The notes: generated by a model not told the origin, from the sequence alone. DNA of 13,999 nt from Bacteroidales bacterium (GCA_004558865.1 SFCY01000057.1:1-13999); one strand, 5' to 3'; positions 1 through 6,477 are shown, counted from the stretch's first letter. Numbers and translations: made by a program.

Positions 1-24
1 TGCCTCAGGCTTGCATCACAGCAA

Positions 25-230
25 GAAAAACCATGAAAACAGGCTGGCGCGGCCCCTGTCCCTACAAACCTACAAAACCTATAAGGCTTACTTGTCCGCA
101 GAGGGCAGCGGACCTCACGCCGCGATAGCCTGTTTTCAAGGTTTTCCTTTGTGTCAGCGCCAAGATTCGACGCAGGAGAATCTGCCATTGTAGGGGCTGA
201 GGGTCTAAGCCCTTGGCGCTGGCACAAAGG
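25..230. repeat. Cluster of nested inverted repeats
   Basis: Two adjoining long stems are visible. Stem one pairs 25-52 with 120-147 (24 of 28 positions match) and encloses a perfect 6-bp hairpin, GTCCGC at 94-99 with GCGGAC at 108-113. Stem two pairs 146-164 with 212-230 (18 of 19 match) and encloses AGATTC/GAATCT (163-168, 178-183); GGGCT/AGCCC (194-198, 208-212) lies beside its right arm. No protein reading frame here looks genuine. It may be a MITE-like or REP-like dispersed element, or the DNA of a structured RNA. No transposase or target-site duplication was identified. The rest of 1-329 shows nothing else I can name. Confidence 0.55.
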
Positions 231-313
231 GGTTTTCTTGGTTTTGGTTTCAAAAACTAAAATGCACAGGCTTTATCGGGTGCGACGATATTTTCTGGTA
301 CACCATATTGAAC

Positions 314-330
314 ATCCTAATAATTAGGAT
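314..330. repeat. Perfect 17-bp palindrome
   Basis: ATCCTAATAATTAGGAT is a perfect palindrome around a single central base. It lies directly after the end of the broken small reading frame on the minus strand and overlaps its stop codon. It is AT-rich with no T-run, so it is not a convincing terminator. It could be an operator or a recombination relic; no function can be assigned. Confidence 0.5.
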
Positions 331-521
331 TAGAAACCAAGCCGATATGGATAAATGTTATTTCGGTAGTCTTCTGCTTCTATCGCATCCAAAACGTCTG
401 GTCTCATCGGTCGTTTAGCCCGCTACGCTCCCTCTTCAACTAATGTTTTGAGTCCCGATAGCTGGCAGAACCTTTTTGATAAGCCAAATGAGCAGAGCCA
501 AGCTTGCTTGAGCTCTGCCAT
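330..521 (-). pseudogene. Small reading frame broken by an in-frame TAG
   Basis: On the minus strand an ATG at 521 opens a 32-residue frame (starting MAELKQAWLCSF) that ends at TAG (425-423). The same frame continues without a shift through RAKRP into a 25-residue segment (MRPDVLDAIEAEDYRNNIYP...) that ends in TAA at 332-330. The second half has a protein-like composition, acidic then aromatic, which suggests one 60-odd-residue product interrupted by a nonsense codon. Upstream the frame stays open to about 557. I do not recognise the family. It lies just beyond the stop of the symporter gene in the same direction. Alternatives are chance reading through non-coding repeat DNA, or two separate tiny ORFs. 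Confidence 0.3.
492..518. repeat. 27-bp imperfect palindrome, strong hairpin
   Basis: GCAGAGC at 492-498 pairs with GCTCTGC at 512-518, and CAAGC pairs with GCTTG inside it with one bulged A, leaving a very short loop. On the minus strand it follows the symporter stop by about 65 nt and could act in 3'-end formation, but no clean T-run follows. It also falls within codons 2-11 of the small broken reading frame. Confidence 0.45.
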
Positions 522-583
522 GGCAAGAAAAGGTGGACGATAGGCCAATACGCCTCTTTAGAACCGACCTTATGTGTCAGCTG

Positions 584-2008
584 TCAAGAGGCTCTTCTTT
601 CCCCCCCTGAAATCCACAGTCCAGCGAAGGTCAGGCCGCCATTGAGCATCAGCATCTCATAGCCAAATTTGTAGCCCGCGAAGTTGTCTGCCACAGTGTC
701 GATCAGCAGGCAGAGCAGGGGAGAGGCCAAGCAGATGTAGGGCACCCATCGGTCGTCAACGCTGCGATGGGTGGCGAGACCGTAGGCGAAGATGCCCAGC
801 AGCGGGCCGTAGGTGTAGGAGCAGAGCGTGTAGATGGCGTCGATGATGCTCATGGAGTTGAACAGTCTGAAGGCGATGATGAACGCCACAAACACCACTG
901 CCATCAGCAAGTGGACGCGCTTGCGCAGCCGCTCGTCGCCCTGCCGCTCGCAGATGTCCACGCAGAAGCTTGTGGTCAGAGCCGTCAGGGCTGAGTCGGC
1001 ACTGGAGAAAGAGGCGGCAACCACGCCCAAGGTGAACAGCACGACGACAATGTCGCCCAACCGCCCGGTGGCGGCAAACATCGGCACGAGCTGGTCGCCG
1101 GCTTGAGGCACCGCGCCCTCGCGCTGGGCCAGATGGAGCAGCAGGACGCCGAGAGCGAGGAAGAGCAGGTTCACCGGCACGAAGGCAAACCCGTAGGTGC
1201 ACACGTCCTTTTGTGCGTCGCGAAGCGACTTGCAGGTCAGGTTCTTCTGCATGAGGTCCTGGTCGAGGCCCGTCATCACGATGACCACAAAGATGCCGCT
1301 GAGAAACTGCTTCCAGAAGTTTTGCCGCGAGCTCCAATCGTCAAAAACAAACACGCGCGAATGGCTGTCGGCCATGATGCTGCCCACAGCCTCGGTGGGA
1401 GAGAGATGGAGCGCGCCGGCCACTTGCAGGATGATGAGCACTAATGCGGTGAGCATACAGAATGTTTGCAGCGTGTCGGTCCATACCAATGTCTTGATGC
1501 CGCCGCGCCGCGTGTAGAGCCAGATGAGGGCCACAAGGCAGGTGACGGTCACGGGGAAGGGCACATTGTAGCGATTGAGCACGAACTCTTGCAGCACAAT
1601 GCATACCACATAGAACCGTGCCGCCGCGTTGGCCATCTTGCTCAGTAGGAAGAACGACGCCCCCGTCTTGTAGCTGCGCCGTCCCATCCTGCGTTGCAGA
1701 TAGGAGTAGATGGTGGTGAGGTTGAGCCTGTAGTAAACCGGCAGCAGAATGAAGGCCACCGCAAAATAGCCAAGGATGAACCCCAGGCACATTTGCAGAT
1801 AGGTGAAGTCGGTCTTCAGCACCATGCCGGGCACCGACACGAACGTGATGCCCGAGATGCTGGCGCCAATCATCCCAAACGCTACCAAATACCACGGCGA
1901 CTGCCTGTTGCCGCGGAAGAAAGTGTCGTTGTCGGCCCGTCGCGACGTGAGGCGGCTGACAAGCATCAGCAGCCCAAAATAGGCGAGCATGGTGATAAGC
2001 ATCAACAT
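584..2008 (-). CDS. Sodium:solute symporter (SSS family)
   Basis: A polytopic inner-membrane protein of about 474 residues, with many hydrophobic segments consistent with the 12-13 helices of the SSS (PF00474) family, which couples Na+ influx to uptake of sugars, amino acids, vitamins or sialic acid. Visible family signatures are the N-terminal SRLTSRRADNDTFFRGNR loop after helix 1, GASISGITFVSVPGMV after it, and AASFSSADSALTALTTSF, matching the conserved helix with Ser/Thr residues of the Na2 site. The substrate cannot be read from the sequence. The longest frame starts at 2062, but a -7 promoter box (2024-2017) lies inside that extension, so I place the start at 2008; 1990 is also possible. 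It is divergent from the glycosyltransferase gene at 2581 and has no obvious functional tie to the polysaccharide genes. Confidence 0.9.
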   Translation of the reverse strand: MLMLITMLAYFGLLMLVSRLTSRRADNDTFFRGNRQSPWYLVAFGMIGASISGITFVSVPGMVLKTDFTYLQMCLGFILGYFAVAFILLPVYYRLNLTTIYSYLQRRMGRRSYKTGASFFLLSKMANAAARFYVVCIVLQEFVLNRYNVPFPVTVTCLVALIWLYTRRGGIKTLVWTDTLQTFCMLTALVLIILQVAGALHLSPTEAVGSIMADSHSRVFVFDDWSSRQNFWKQFLSGIFVVIVMTGLDQDLMQKNLTCKSLRDAQKDVCTYGFAFVPVNLLFLALGVLLLHLAQREGAVPQAGDQLVPMFAATGRLGDIVVVLFTLGVVAASFSSADSALTALTTSFCVDICERQGDERLRKRVHLLMAVVFVAFIIAFRLFNSMSIIDAIYTLCSYTYGPLLGIFAYGLATHRSVDDRWVPYICLASPLLCLLIDTVADNFAGYKFGYEMLMLNGGLTFAGLWISGGERRAS

Positions 2009-2016
2009 AACGGCTG

Positions 2017-2024
2017 CAAAGTTA
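2017..2024 (-). promoter_or_regulatory. -7 promoter box for the symporter gene
   Basis: On the minus strand TAACTTTG matches the Bacteroidota -7 consensus TAnnTTTG, preceded by a T-rich stretch and a weak GTTT-type -33 region. The expected transcription start is near 2012, only a few bases before ATG 2008. This excludes the upstream ATG at 2062 as the main start. Confidence 0.65.
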
Positions 2025-2097
2025 CGAAAAAATGATGGATAAACGATGGCCCTGTCATTCATGTTGTCTTATGCTTATCCGTGTGCATCCCTTTTTT

Positions 2098-2240
2098 TAT
2101 CTTACAAAGGCGCAAAGAACGAAGTAGAAGGTCTCCCCTGCATCGGATGCATGCTTTGGAACACATTATAGGAAGCGCGCCTTTGGGTGCATTCATTGTG
2201 GGGCGATGGGATTCCCTTCCCTTCGTAGGGAGGGGGGCTT
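2098..2240. repeat. Dispersed intergenic repeat, copy 1
   Basis: This copy starts TATCTTACAAAGGCGCAAAG and ends in a GTAGGGAGGGGG block. It aligns with 7379-7490 in the same orientation: shared pieces include CAAAGGCGCAAAGAACG, CGGATGCA, GTGCATTCATT and GTAGGGAGGGGG, with a roughly 20-bp insertion in this copy. It is non-coding by appearance. The remainder of the 2063-2580 spacer holds the C10 tract, the 22-bp tandem repeats and the promoter listed separately. Confidence 0.6.
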
Positions 2241-2274
2241 AGGGTCTCCACGGCACCTGCAGAGGGCCTCCATG

Positions 2275-2284
2275 CCCCCCCCCC
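2275..2284. repeat. C10 homopolymer tract
   Basis: Ten consecutive C residues lie about 300 bp before the glycosyltransferase start, in non-coding DNA between the dispersed repeat and the 22-bp tandem repeats. Such tracts can change length by slipped-strand mispairing. No reading frame or promoter spacer is clearly controlled by it. Confidence 0.6.
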
Positions 2285-2363
2285 TTGATATGCGTTGGCT
2301 GAGAATGTCCTCGCTGTCTCGAATAAGCAGTCTTTTGGTTCTGTCAACATGCCTTGCGCATCA

Positions 2364-2451
2364 TTCGTGGCAATCGGTACGATATTTCGTGGCAACTGGT
2401 GCGATAGTTCGTGGCAACAGGCACGATAGTTCGTGGCGGCTGTCACGAAAC
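2364..2451. repeat. Four 22-bp tandem repeats
   Basis: Units begin at 2364, 2386, 2408 and 2430. Each starts TTCGTGGC; the first three continue A-A and close with a CGATA-type end; the fourth is more diverged. The join between units makes a small dyad, best seen as CACGATAGTTCGTG. The array ends about 107 bp before the -7 box of the glycosyltransferase promoter. It could be a repeated protein-binding site (iteron-like) or a simple variable-number repeat. Confidence 0.75.
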
Positions 2452-2558
2452 CTTGGCAGACGGTTCTTCGCGTGTCCGTAGCCAAGCCAGGGCTCGCCAT
2501 AATCCAATGGCGATGGATAAAATTGGTGGTTTTCATTCGTACAGTTGGTATTTTTTCG

Positions 2559-2566
2559 TACCTTTG
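2559..2566 (+). promoter_or_regulatory. -7 promoter box for the fucosyltransferase-like gene
   Basis: TACCTTTG matches TAnnTTTG, with a T-run just before it. The -33 element is weak. The predicted start near 2572 leaves a leader of about 10 nt before ATG 2581. Confidence 0.65.
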
Positions 2567-2580
2567 CATCAAAATGAATT

Positions 2581-3552
2581 ATGATCGACAAAATCAAGTA
2601 TTTTATATATCGGATTGGCGGACAGAGGGGCAAAGAACTCCTTACTGTCCTTAAGGGAATACTCTTTGAGATAAGGTATGTAAGGAGGGCGACCCTAATG
2701 CCGAGCCCCAATGCCAACGTCTTTCATTTTGTCTTCGACCCTCATTATTCCCATCCGGGATTGGCCGATCGCCTGAAAGCCATCTTGGGCTGCTATTACA
2801 TAGCGAAGCAAAATGGATATTCGTTCAAGATCGTGTGGAGAGAGCCTTTTCCCTTGAGCGATTTCCTTTCCGAGAGTCGGGTTCGATGGCAATGCGATGG
2901 CCATGGGCCCGCTTATTCGATAAGGAATACAAGGTTCTTCATCTATTCTGGCCTGAGAAAGGGATTGGGCTGCAAGTTGAGGCCCAACAAGGAATACGTT
3001 TGTTGTTGTTATAAGGGCGACGACCTGTTCTACGTGAATGGAGTGAGCGACTTCGACAAGCGTTTTGGCAGTCTTTTCAATGAGCTTTTCCAGCCCAGCG
3101 ACATGATGAGGAGGCTGTTGGCCGGCACGGGGTTGACGGCCAAAGGCTACGTGTCGGTCCATGCGCGGTTTGTCAATGCCTTGGGACAGTTTGAGAGCTC
3201 CAAGTATCCCATCCTTCCCGTAGAGCGGCAAAAGGATCTTCTCTCGCGCTGCAGGGCAGCCGTAGGGAGAGTGGCTGAGGACACCGACCTGCCCGTCGTG
3301 ATATTCTCCGACAGCAAGCGGTTCCTCAGGGAGGTGGAGGATTTGCCTGTCATCGTATTGGACTCCGACAGCATTTGCCATCTCAGCAAGACATCTGACT
3401 TCAGCGCCTTTGCCAAAACCTTTTTGGACTTCTTTGTCATCTCCCAGTCGAAGAAGCTTTATCGTCTGTGCGCGCCGGAACTCTATGCGACCAACTTCTC
3501 CCTTTATGCCTCTTTCGCTGGAAACACTGACGAGGAGGACATTCAGGTTTGA
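2581..3552 (+). CDS. Fucosyltransferase-like glycosyltransferase (putative)
   Basis: A 323-residue protein without signal peptide or clear membrane helix, so probably cytoplasmic. Features resembling GT-B fucosyltransferase-type enzymes (NodZ/FUT8 and GT11 relatives) are GLADRLKAILGCYYIAKQNG at 60-79 followed by an IVW strand, YVSVHARF at 190-197 where Arg196 would match the nucleotide-binding Arg of the HxRxGD motif, VVIFSDS at 239-245, and a C-terminal DFFVISQSK segment followed by an aromatic S-L-Y-A-S-F stretch. The match is by motif layout only; the usual Gly-Asp after the Arg is absent (FV instead). It probably transfers a deoxy-sugar or related residue onto the lipid-linked repeat unit. 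It has its own promoter and is 130 bp from the epimerase-like gene. Met40 (2698) is an alternative start, but the promoter spacing favours 2581. Confidence 0.65.
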   Translation: MIDKIKYFIYRIGGQRGKELLTVLKGILFEIRYVRRATLMPSPNANVFHFVFDPHYSHPGLADRLKAILGCYYIAKQNGYSFKIVWREPFPLSDFLSESRVRWQCDGHGPAYSIRNTRFFIYSGLRKGLGCKLRPNKEYVCCCYKGDDLFYVNGVSDFDKRFGSLFNELFQPSDMMRRLLAGTGLTAKGYVSVHARFVNALGQFESSKYPILPVERQKDLLSRCRAAVGRVAEDTDLPVVIFSDSKRFLREVEDLPVIVLDSDSICHLSKTSDFSAFAKTFLDFFVISQSKKLYRLCAPELYATNFSLYASFAGNTDEEDIQV

Positions 3553-3615
3553 CCTTAGTCTGACAACCATACGCCCTAAAACCGTCAGTGTGGCGCGTAA
3601 AAGACGGCGAAAACC

Positions 3616-3646
3616 TTGGACAATCAGCCGATAATGGTTATCTTTG
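3616..3646 (+). promoter_or_regulatory. Promoter of the epimerase-like gene
   Basis: TTGG at 3616-3619 and TATCTTTG at 3639-3646 are separated by 19 bp, a good fit to the Bacteroidota -33/-7 arrangement. The predicted start near 3652 leaves about a 30-nt leader before ATG 3683. The epimerase-like gene can therefore be transcribed apart from the glycosyltransferase upstream. Confidence 0.7.
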
Positions 3647-3682
3647 CAATGATTTATCAAGCATTGGGAAATTGTTACGCTT

Positions 3683-4789
3683 ATGAATATATGTATTGTA
3701 GCAGGCGCGCGCCCCAACTTCATCAAGGTGGCGCCCCTCATCCGTGCCATCGAGCGCTATCAGCAAGAGGGCAATCAGAAACCGCTCCACTATGAGCTGG
3801 TATATTCCGGCCGTGAGGACGACCCCACCGTGGAGGACTCGCTCTTTGCCGACTTGCAGATCCACAAGCCCACAACCTATCTTGGGGTAGACTGCGACAA
3901 CCTCAATGTCCTCGTGGGCGAGGTGATGGCGAAGTTTGAGCATTACCTCCAAGGGCATCCCACCGACGTGGTGGTGGTGGTCGACGACCTCTCGTCAACC
4001 ATGGGCGTGGCCATCGTGACGAAGAAGCAGGGACTCACGCTGGCCCACATCGCCGCCGGCACCCGCTCTTTCGACATCAACATGCCCAAGGAAATCAACC
4101 GCCTGGTCATCGACGGACTGAGCGACATCCTCTTCACCGCCGGCATCAGCAACAACTCCATCGCCAACCGCGAGGGGGCAGAGCTGTCGAAAGTGTATAG
4201 GGTGGGCAACATCCTCATCGACAACCTGAGGCTGCTCCACGCCAACTTCAAGCGGCCCGCGATGATGGATGCCAATAAATTGAACGAGGGAGAGTATATC
4301 GTCTTCACGCTCAACCGCAAGCGGCTCATCGCCGACCGGCAGAACATGCACGGCATGATGGCTGCTGTGGCCCAGGTGCTGGGCGATGGCAAGATACCCG
4401 TGGTGGCTCCCCTGCGCGGAAAGGCAGCTGAGGCCATTCGTGGAGCGATGGCCGACGCCCACTTCGACCTCAGGCTGGTGGAGCCGTTGGGCTATCTCGA
4501 CTTCATGTATCTCACGTCGCATGCCAAGGGCATCATCACCGACTCGGGCAACGTGGCCGAGGAGGCTACGTTCAACGGCATTCCCTGCATCACGCTCAAC
4601 AGCTACACGGAACATATCGAGACCGTGAAGGTGGGCACAAACGTGCTTGTGGGCGAAGATCCCGAGCGGCTGCGCCAGGCCGTGGGCGACATGGCGGTCG
4701 GGCGGTGGAAGCCGTCTGGCATACCCGACCGCTGGGACGGCCGCAGCGCCGAGAGGGTTGTGAGCATCCTTTTGGAGCTGAGAAAGTAG
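3683..4789 (+). CDS. Divergent UDP-GlcNAc 2-epimerase (WecB-like) family protein
   Basis: 368 residues, the normal length for the non-hydrolysing UDP-N-acetylglucosamine 2-epimerase family (PF02350), a cytoplasmic GT-B-fold enzyme that makes UDP-ManNAc for surface glycans. Seen: GARPNFIK at 8-15 (Arg10 and Lys15 as in E. coli WecB), VVDDLSS at 99-105, HIAAGTRSFDINMPKEINR at 122-140, VGNILID at 174-180, and TDSGNVAEEA at 286-295 in the UDP-binding region. Several residues known to be catalytic in WecB are replaced: the Glu of HVEAG is Ala124, the first Glu of PEExNR is Lys136, the His of the THRREN motif is Asn211, and TGQH becomes SGRE. As I recall, Bacteroidota carry a subfamily with this pattern. 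The fold is secure, the exact reaction is not. The gene ends just before a strong terminator. Confidence 0.8.
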   Translation: MNICIVAGARPNFIKVAPLIRAIERYQQEGNQKPLHYELVYSGREDDPTVEDSLFADLQIHKPTTYLGVDCDNLNVLVGEVMAKFEHYLQGHPTDVVVVVDDLSSTMGVAIVTKKQGLTLAHIAAGTRSFDINMPKEINRLVIDGLSDILFTAGISNNSIANREGAELSKVYRVGNILIDNLRLLHANFKRPAMMDANKLNEGEYIVFTLNRKRLIADRQNMHGMMAAVAQVLGDGKIPVVAPLRGKAAEAIRGAMADAHFDLRLVEPLGYLDFMYLTSHAKGIITDSGNVAEEATFNGIPCITLNSYTEHIETVKVGTNVLVGEDPERLRQAVGDMAVGRWKPSGIPDRWDGRSAERVVSILLELRK

Positions 4790-4856
4790 GCGCGCTGTGG
4801 GGGCCACCCGCTTGCATGCATGGCGAACGCCCATTATGCATTATGAATTATGCATT

Positions 4857-4894
4857 AAGGGGGAACTTCCACAGCCGTGGAGGTTCCCCCTTTT
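4857..4894. terminator. Intrinsic terminator, probably bidirectional
   Basis: GGGGGAACTTCCAC (4859-4872) pairs with GTGGAGGTTCCCCC (4877-4890) over 14 bp, with one G-U pair, around a 4-nt AGCC loop. AA precedes the stem and TTTT follows. It sits between the convergent ends of the epimerase-like gene (plus) and the secreted-protein gene (minus), and could serve both. Confidence 0.9.
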
Positions 4895-4952
4895 ATGATT
4901 GTTCATACAAATAAAAGTGTTGTCTCTGAATCATCCTTGCATTGAGCGTGGG

Positions 4953-6110
4953 TCAGCGTCGACCTCCAAAAGAGGTTGAGCCACTGCGCGACCCGCCACC
5001 ATTGCTGCGGTTCATGGAAGGAGCAGAGCTGCGCGAGGGAGCGGAGAAACTGCGCGAGGGCGAAGAGTAGCTTGGTGATGGCGAGCTGAAGCTTCGCGAC
5101 GGGGCGGAATAGCTTCGCGACGGGGCAGAATAGCTTCGCGAGGGCTGCTGGTTGAAGTTGCCGTTGCTGCGCTGCGGAGTGAAGGAGCGCGATGGAGTGG
5201 AGTAGAAGCGTTCCGTCGACGACGGACGCGTCACTGTGGTGCGCGTGCTGCTGCCAAAGCCAGAGCCTCCACGACGCGCGCCGGTGTTTTCGCGCTGCAC
5301 GTCAGTCTGCGGGCGCAAGCCGCCGCGCTGCTGGGGCTGCACCGACTGGGCGCGGCTCGCGTTGCCCATCGTGCGCGGGCTCACGGCGTTGTTGTTGCGG
5401 TTGGCGGCGCTGTTGTCGGCCCGGCCAAAGCTTTGGCCCCTGTTGTTGCGCTGGGGCGACAGCGTGGTCGTCCTGCCCCCGTAGGCGCGTGAGCCGTCGG
5501 AGCGGACCATGCTCTCCCCACCGCGGTTTGACGGACGGCTGCCATTGCCGAACTCACCATTGTGGGCCACGGTGCCACGTCCGAAGTCGCCCCTGTCGTA
5601 GCGGTTGCGCATGCCCGAGAAGTCGTGCCTGTCTCTGTTGCGCGGACCGTAGAAGCGTCCCTCATACCAGCTGCGGCCGCCGTTCATCCTCCAGCTGTGT
5701 CCGCCGCGGTATACGGTGTAGAAGTGGGGGCAGCCGAAGTAGAAGTAGTCGCGGTGCGGATAGCGGGCGTAGATGCCGAAGTGCCAGTAGCCTCCGTCCC
5801 AATAGAGGGGACGGTAGAAGTAGGCTGCATCCACATACATGCGGTATTGCCAGTCGAGGAGCACATAGCTCAAGTCGAGGTTGCGCTGCCGCCAGTACAT
5901 TCCATACAGGTCGTCGTAGGAATCCACGCCGAGCAGGTAGTCGAGGTTGATCTCGTATGCGGCCTCATATTGCTCATCGGTGAGATTGAGTTCGTATGCC
6001 ATCTTGTCGGTCAGGAACAAGGCCTGCCTGCGTGCCTGCTCATAACTCATTGCATTTGCCGAGACTGTCACTGCGAACAGTGCTACGAGCGCTAAGATGA
6101 ACTTTTTCAT
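4953..6110 (-). CDS. Secreted low-complexity protein, aromatic- and Arg/Ser-rich
   Basis: 385 residues. Residues 1-20 form a clear type I signal peptide (MKKFILALVALFAVTVSANA), so the product is periplasmic or exported; there is no lipobox. Residues 21-80 are a helical segment (MSYEQARRQALFLTDKMAYE, NLTDEQYEAAYEIN). Residues 80-155 are very rich in Tyr, Trp, Phe and His. The remainder is low-complexity, basic and rich in Arg, Ser, Gly and Asn, ending in tandem seven-residue units of the form SRS[YF]S[AS]P and then GGSRSGSTSFGGRR. I recognise the general type as an uncharacterised Bacteroidota protein and can assign no function; a surface-, matrix- or nucleic-acid-binding role is only a guess. 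It has its own canonical promoter and is convergent with the epimerase-like gene. Confidence 0.85.
   Translation of the reverse strand: MKKFILALVALFAVTVSANAMSYEQARRQALFLTDKMAYELNLTDEQYEAAYEINLDYLLGVDSYDDLYGMYWRQRNLDLSYVLLDWQYRMYVDAAYFYRPLYWDGGYWHFGIYARYPHRDYFYFGCPHFYTVYRGGHSWRMNGGRSWYEGRFYGPRNRDRHDFSGMRNRYDRGDFGRGTVAHNGEFGNGSRPSNRGGESMVRSDGSRAYGGRTTTLSPQRNNRGQSFGRADNSAANRNNNAVSPRTMGNASRAQSVQPQQRGGLRPQTDVQRENTGARRGGSGFGSSTRTTVTRPSSTERFYSTPSRSFTPQRSNGNFNQQPSRSYSAPSRSYSAPSRSFSSPSPSYSSPSRSFSAPSRSSAPSMNRSNGGGSRSGSTSFGGRR
5029..5149 (-). repeat. 21-bp tandem repeats inside the secreted-protein gene
   Basis: Five consecutive 21-bp units start at 5029, 5050, 5071, 5092 and 5113, with a partial sixth at 5134. 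The units at 5092 and 5113 differ at one base; the others are more diverged. They encode heptads S-R-S-[YF]-S-[AS]-P. Gain or loss of a unit would keep the frame, so length polymorphism between strains is expected. Confidence 0.8.
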
Positions 6111-6160
6111 ATTCTTGTTTGGTTTTTGTATTCAACAATCAGTTTCTTTTCTTCACAGTG

Positions 6161-6190
6161 CAAAGATAGGATAAAACGATAAGCCCCAAA
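6161..6190 (-). promoter_or_regulatory. Promoter of the secreted-protein gene
   Basis: On the minus strand TTTG (6190-6187) and TATCTTTG (6168-6161) are separated by 18 bp, a near-consensus Bacteroidota promoter. The expected start near 6155 gives a leader of about 45 nt before ATG 6110. Confidence 0.8.
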
Positions 6191-6426
6191 AAGGATTTTC
6201 CCTAATGTGGAGGGGGAAAAACCCTATCGCACATCATGCATGGTTCATGGTAGAACCGGCCTTTATTATTAATGGCCACAGGAAAACACGGACTTTCACG
6301 CAACGCAATCATCACTCCATGTCTGTCTGCGAACGTTTGTGGCATGACCTTTGGCCGGATCCAACCCTCCCCGCACGTCATCCGCGATAGGGTGCGTGCT
6401 ATGGGGCGATTGCGCCTCCTCCCAAC
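6191..6426. other. Intergenic stretch without a recognisable gene
   Basis: Between the secreted-protein promoter and the sugar-transferase terminator I see no convincing gene. A 9-bp inverted pair, CCCTATCGC at 6222-6230 and GCGATAGGG at 6384-6392, brackets most of it, and a small GGCC...GGCC hairpin lies near 6260-6280. No tRNA or other known RNA was recognised. Confidence 0.4.
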
Positions 6427-6462
6427 AAAAAAACTCAACTGGCCGTAGGTGGCAGTTGAGTT
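6427..6462 (-). terminator. Intrinsic terminator of the sugar transferase gene
   Basis: A perfect 10-bp stem, AACTCAACTG at 6432-6441 with CAGTTGAGTT at 6453-6462, is followed on the minus strand by a run of seven T residues (6433-6427). It begins 15 nt after the sugar transferase stop codon. Confidence 0.9.
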
Positions 6463-6477
6463 CTCTTGCGGGGATGT

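Noticed and set aside
62..253. Minus-strand 63-residue frame across the inverted repeats
   Set aside because: It runs straight through the paired stems, has no promoter, and its composition reflects the repeat sequence rather than a protein family.
2364..2451. CRISPR array
   Set aside because: The 22-bp units are directly adjacent without unique spacers, and no cas genes are present.
2102..2572. 156-residue minus-strand frame in the 2.1-2.6 kb spacer
   Set aside because: It spans the dispersed repeat, the C10 tract and the 22-bp array, and begins next to the -7 box of the plus-strand gene, so it is a by-product of repeats.
2695..3750. 351-residue minus-strand frame opposite the fucosyltransferase-like gene
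   Set aside because: It shadows the plus-strand genes, crosses the spacer with a good plus promoter, and shows no domain; the plus frame has coherent motifs.
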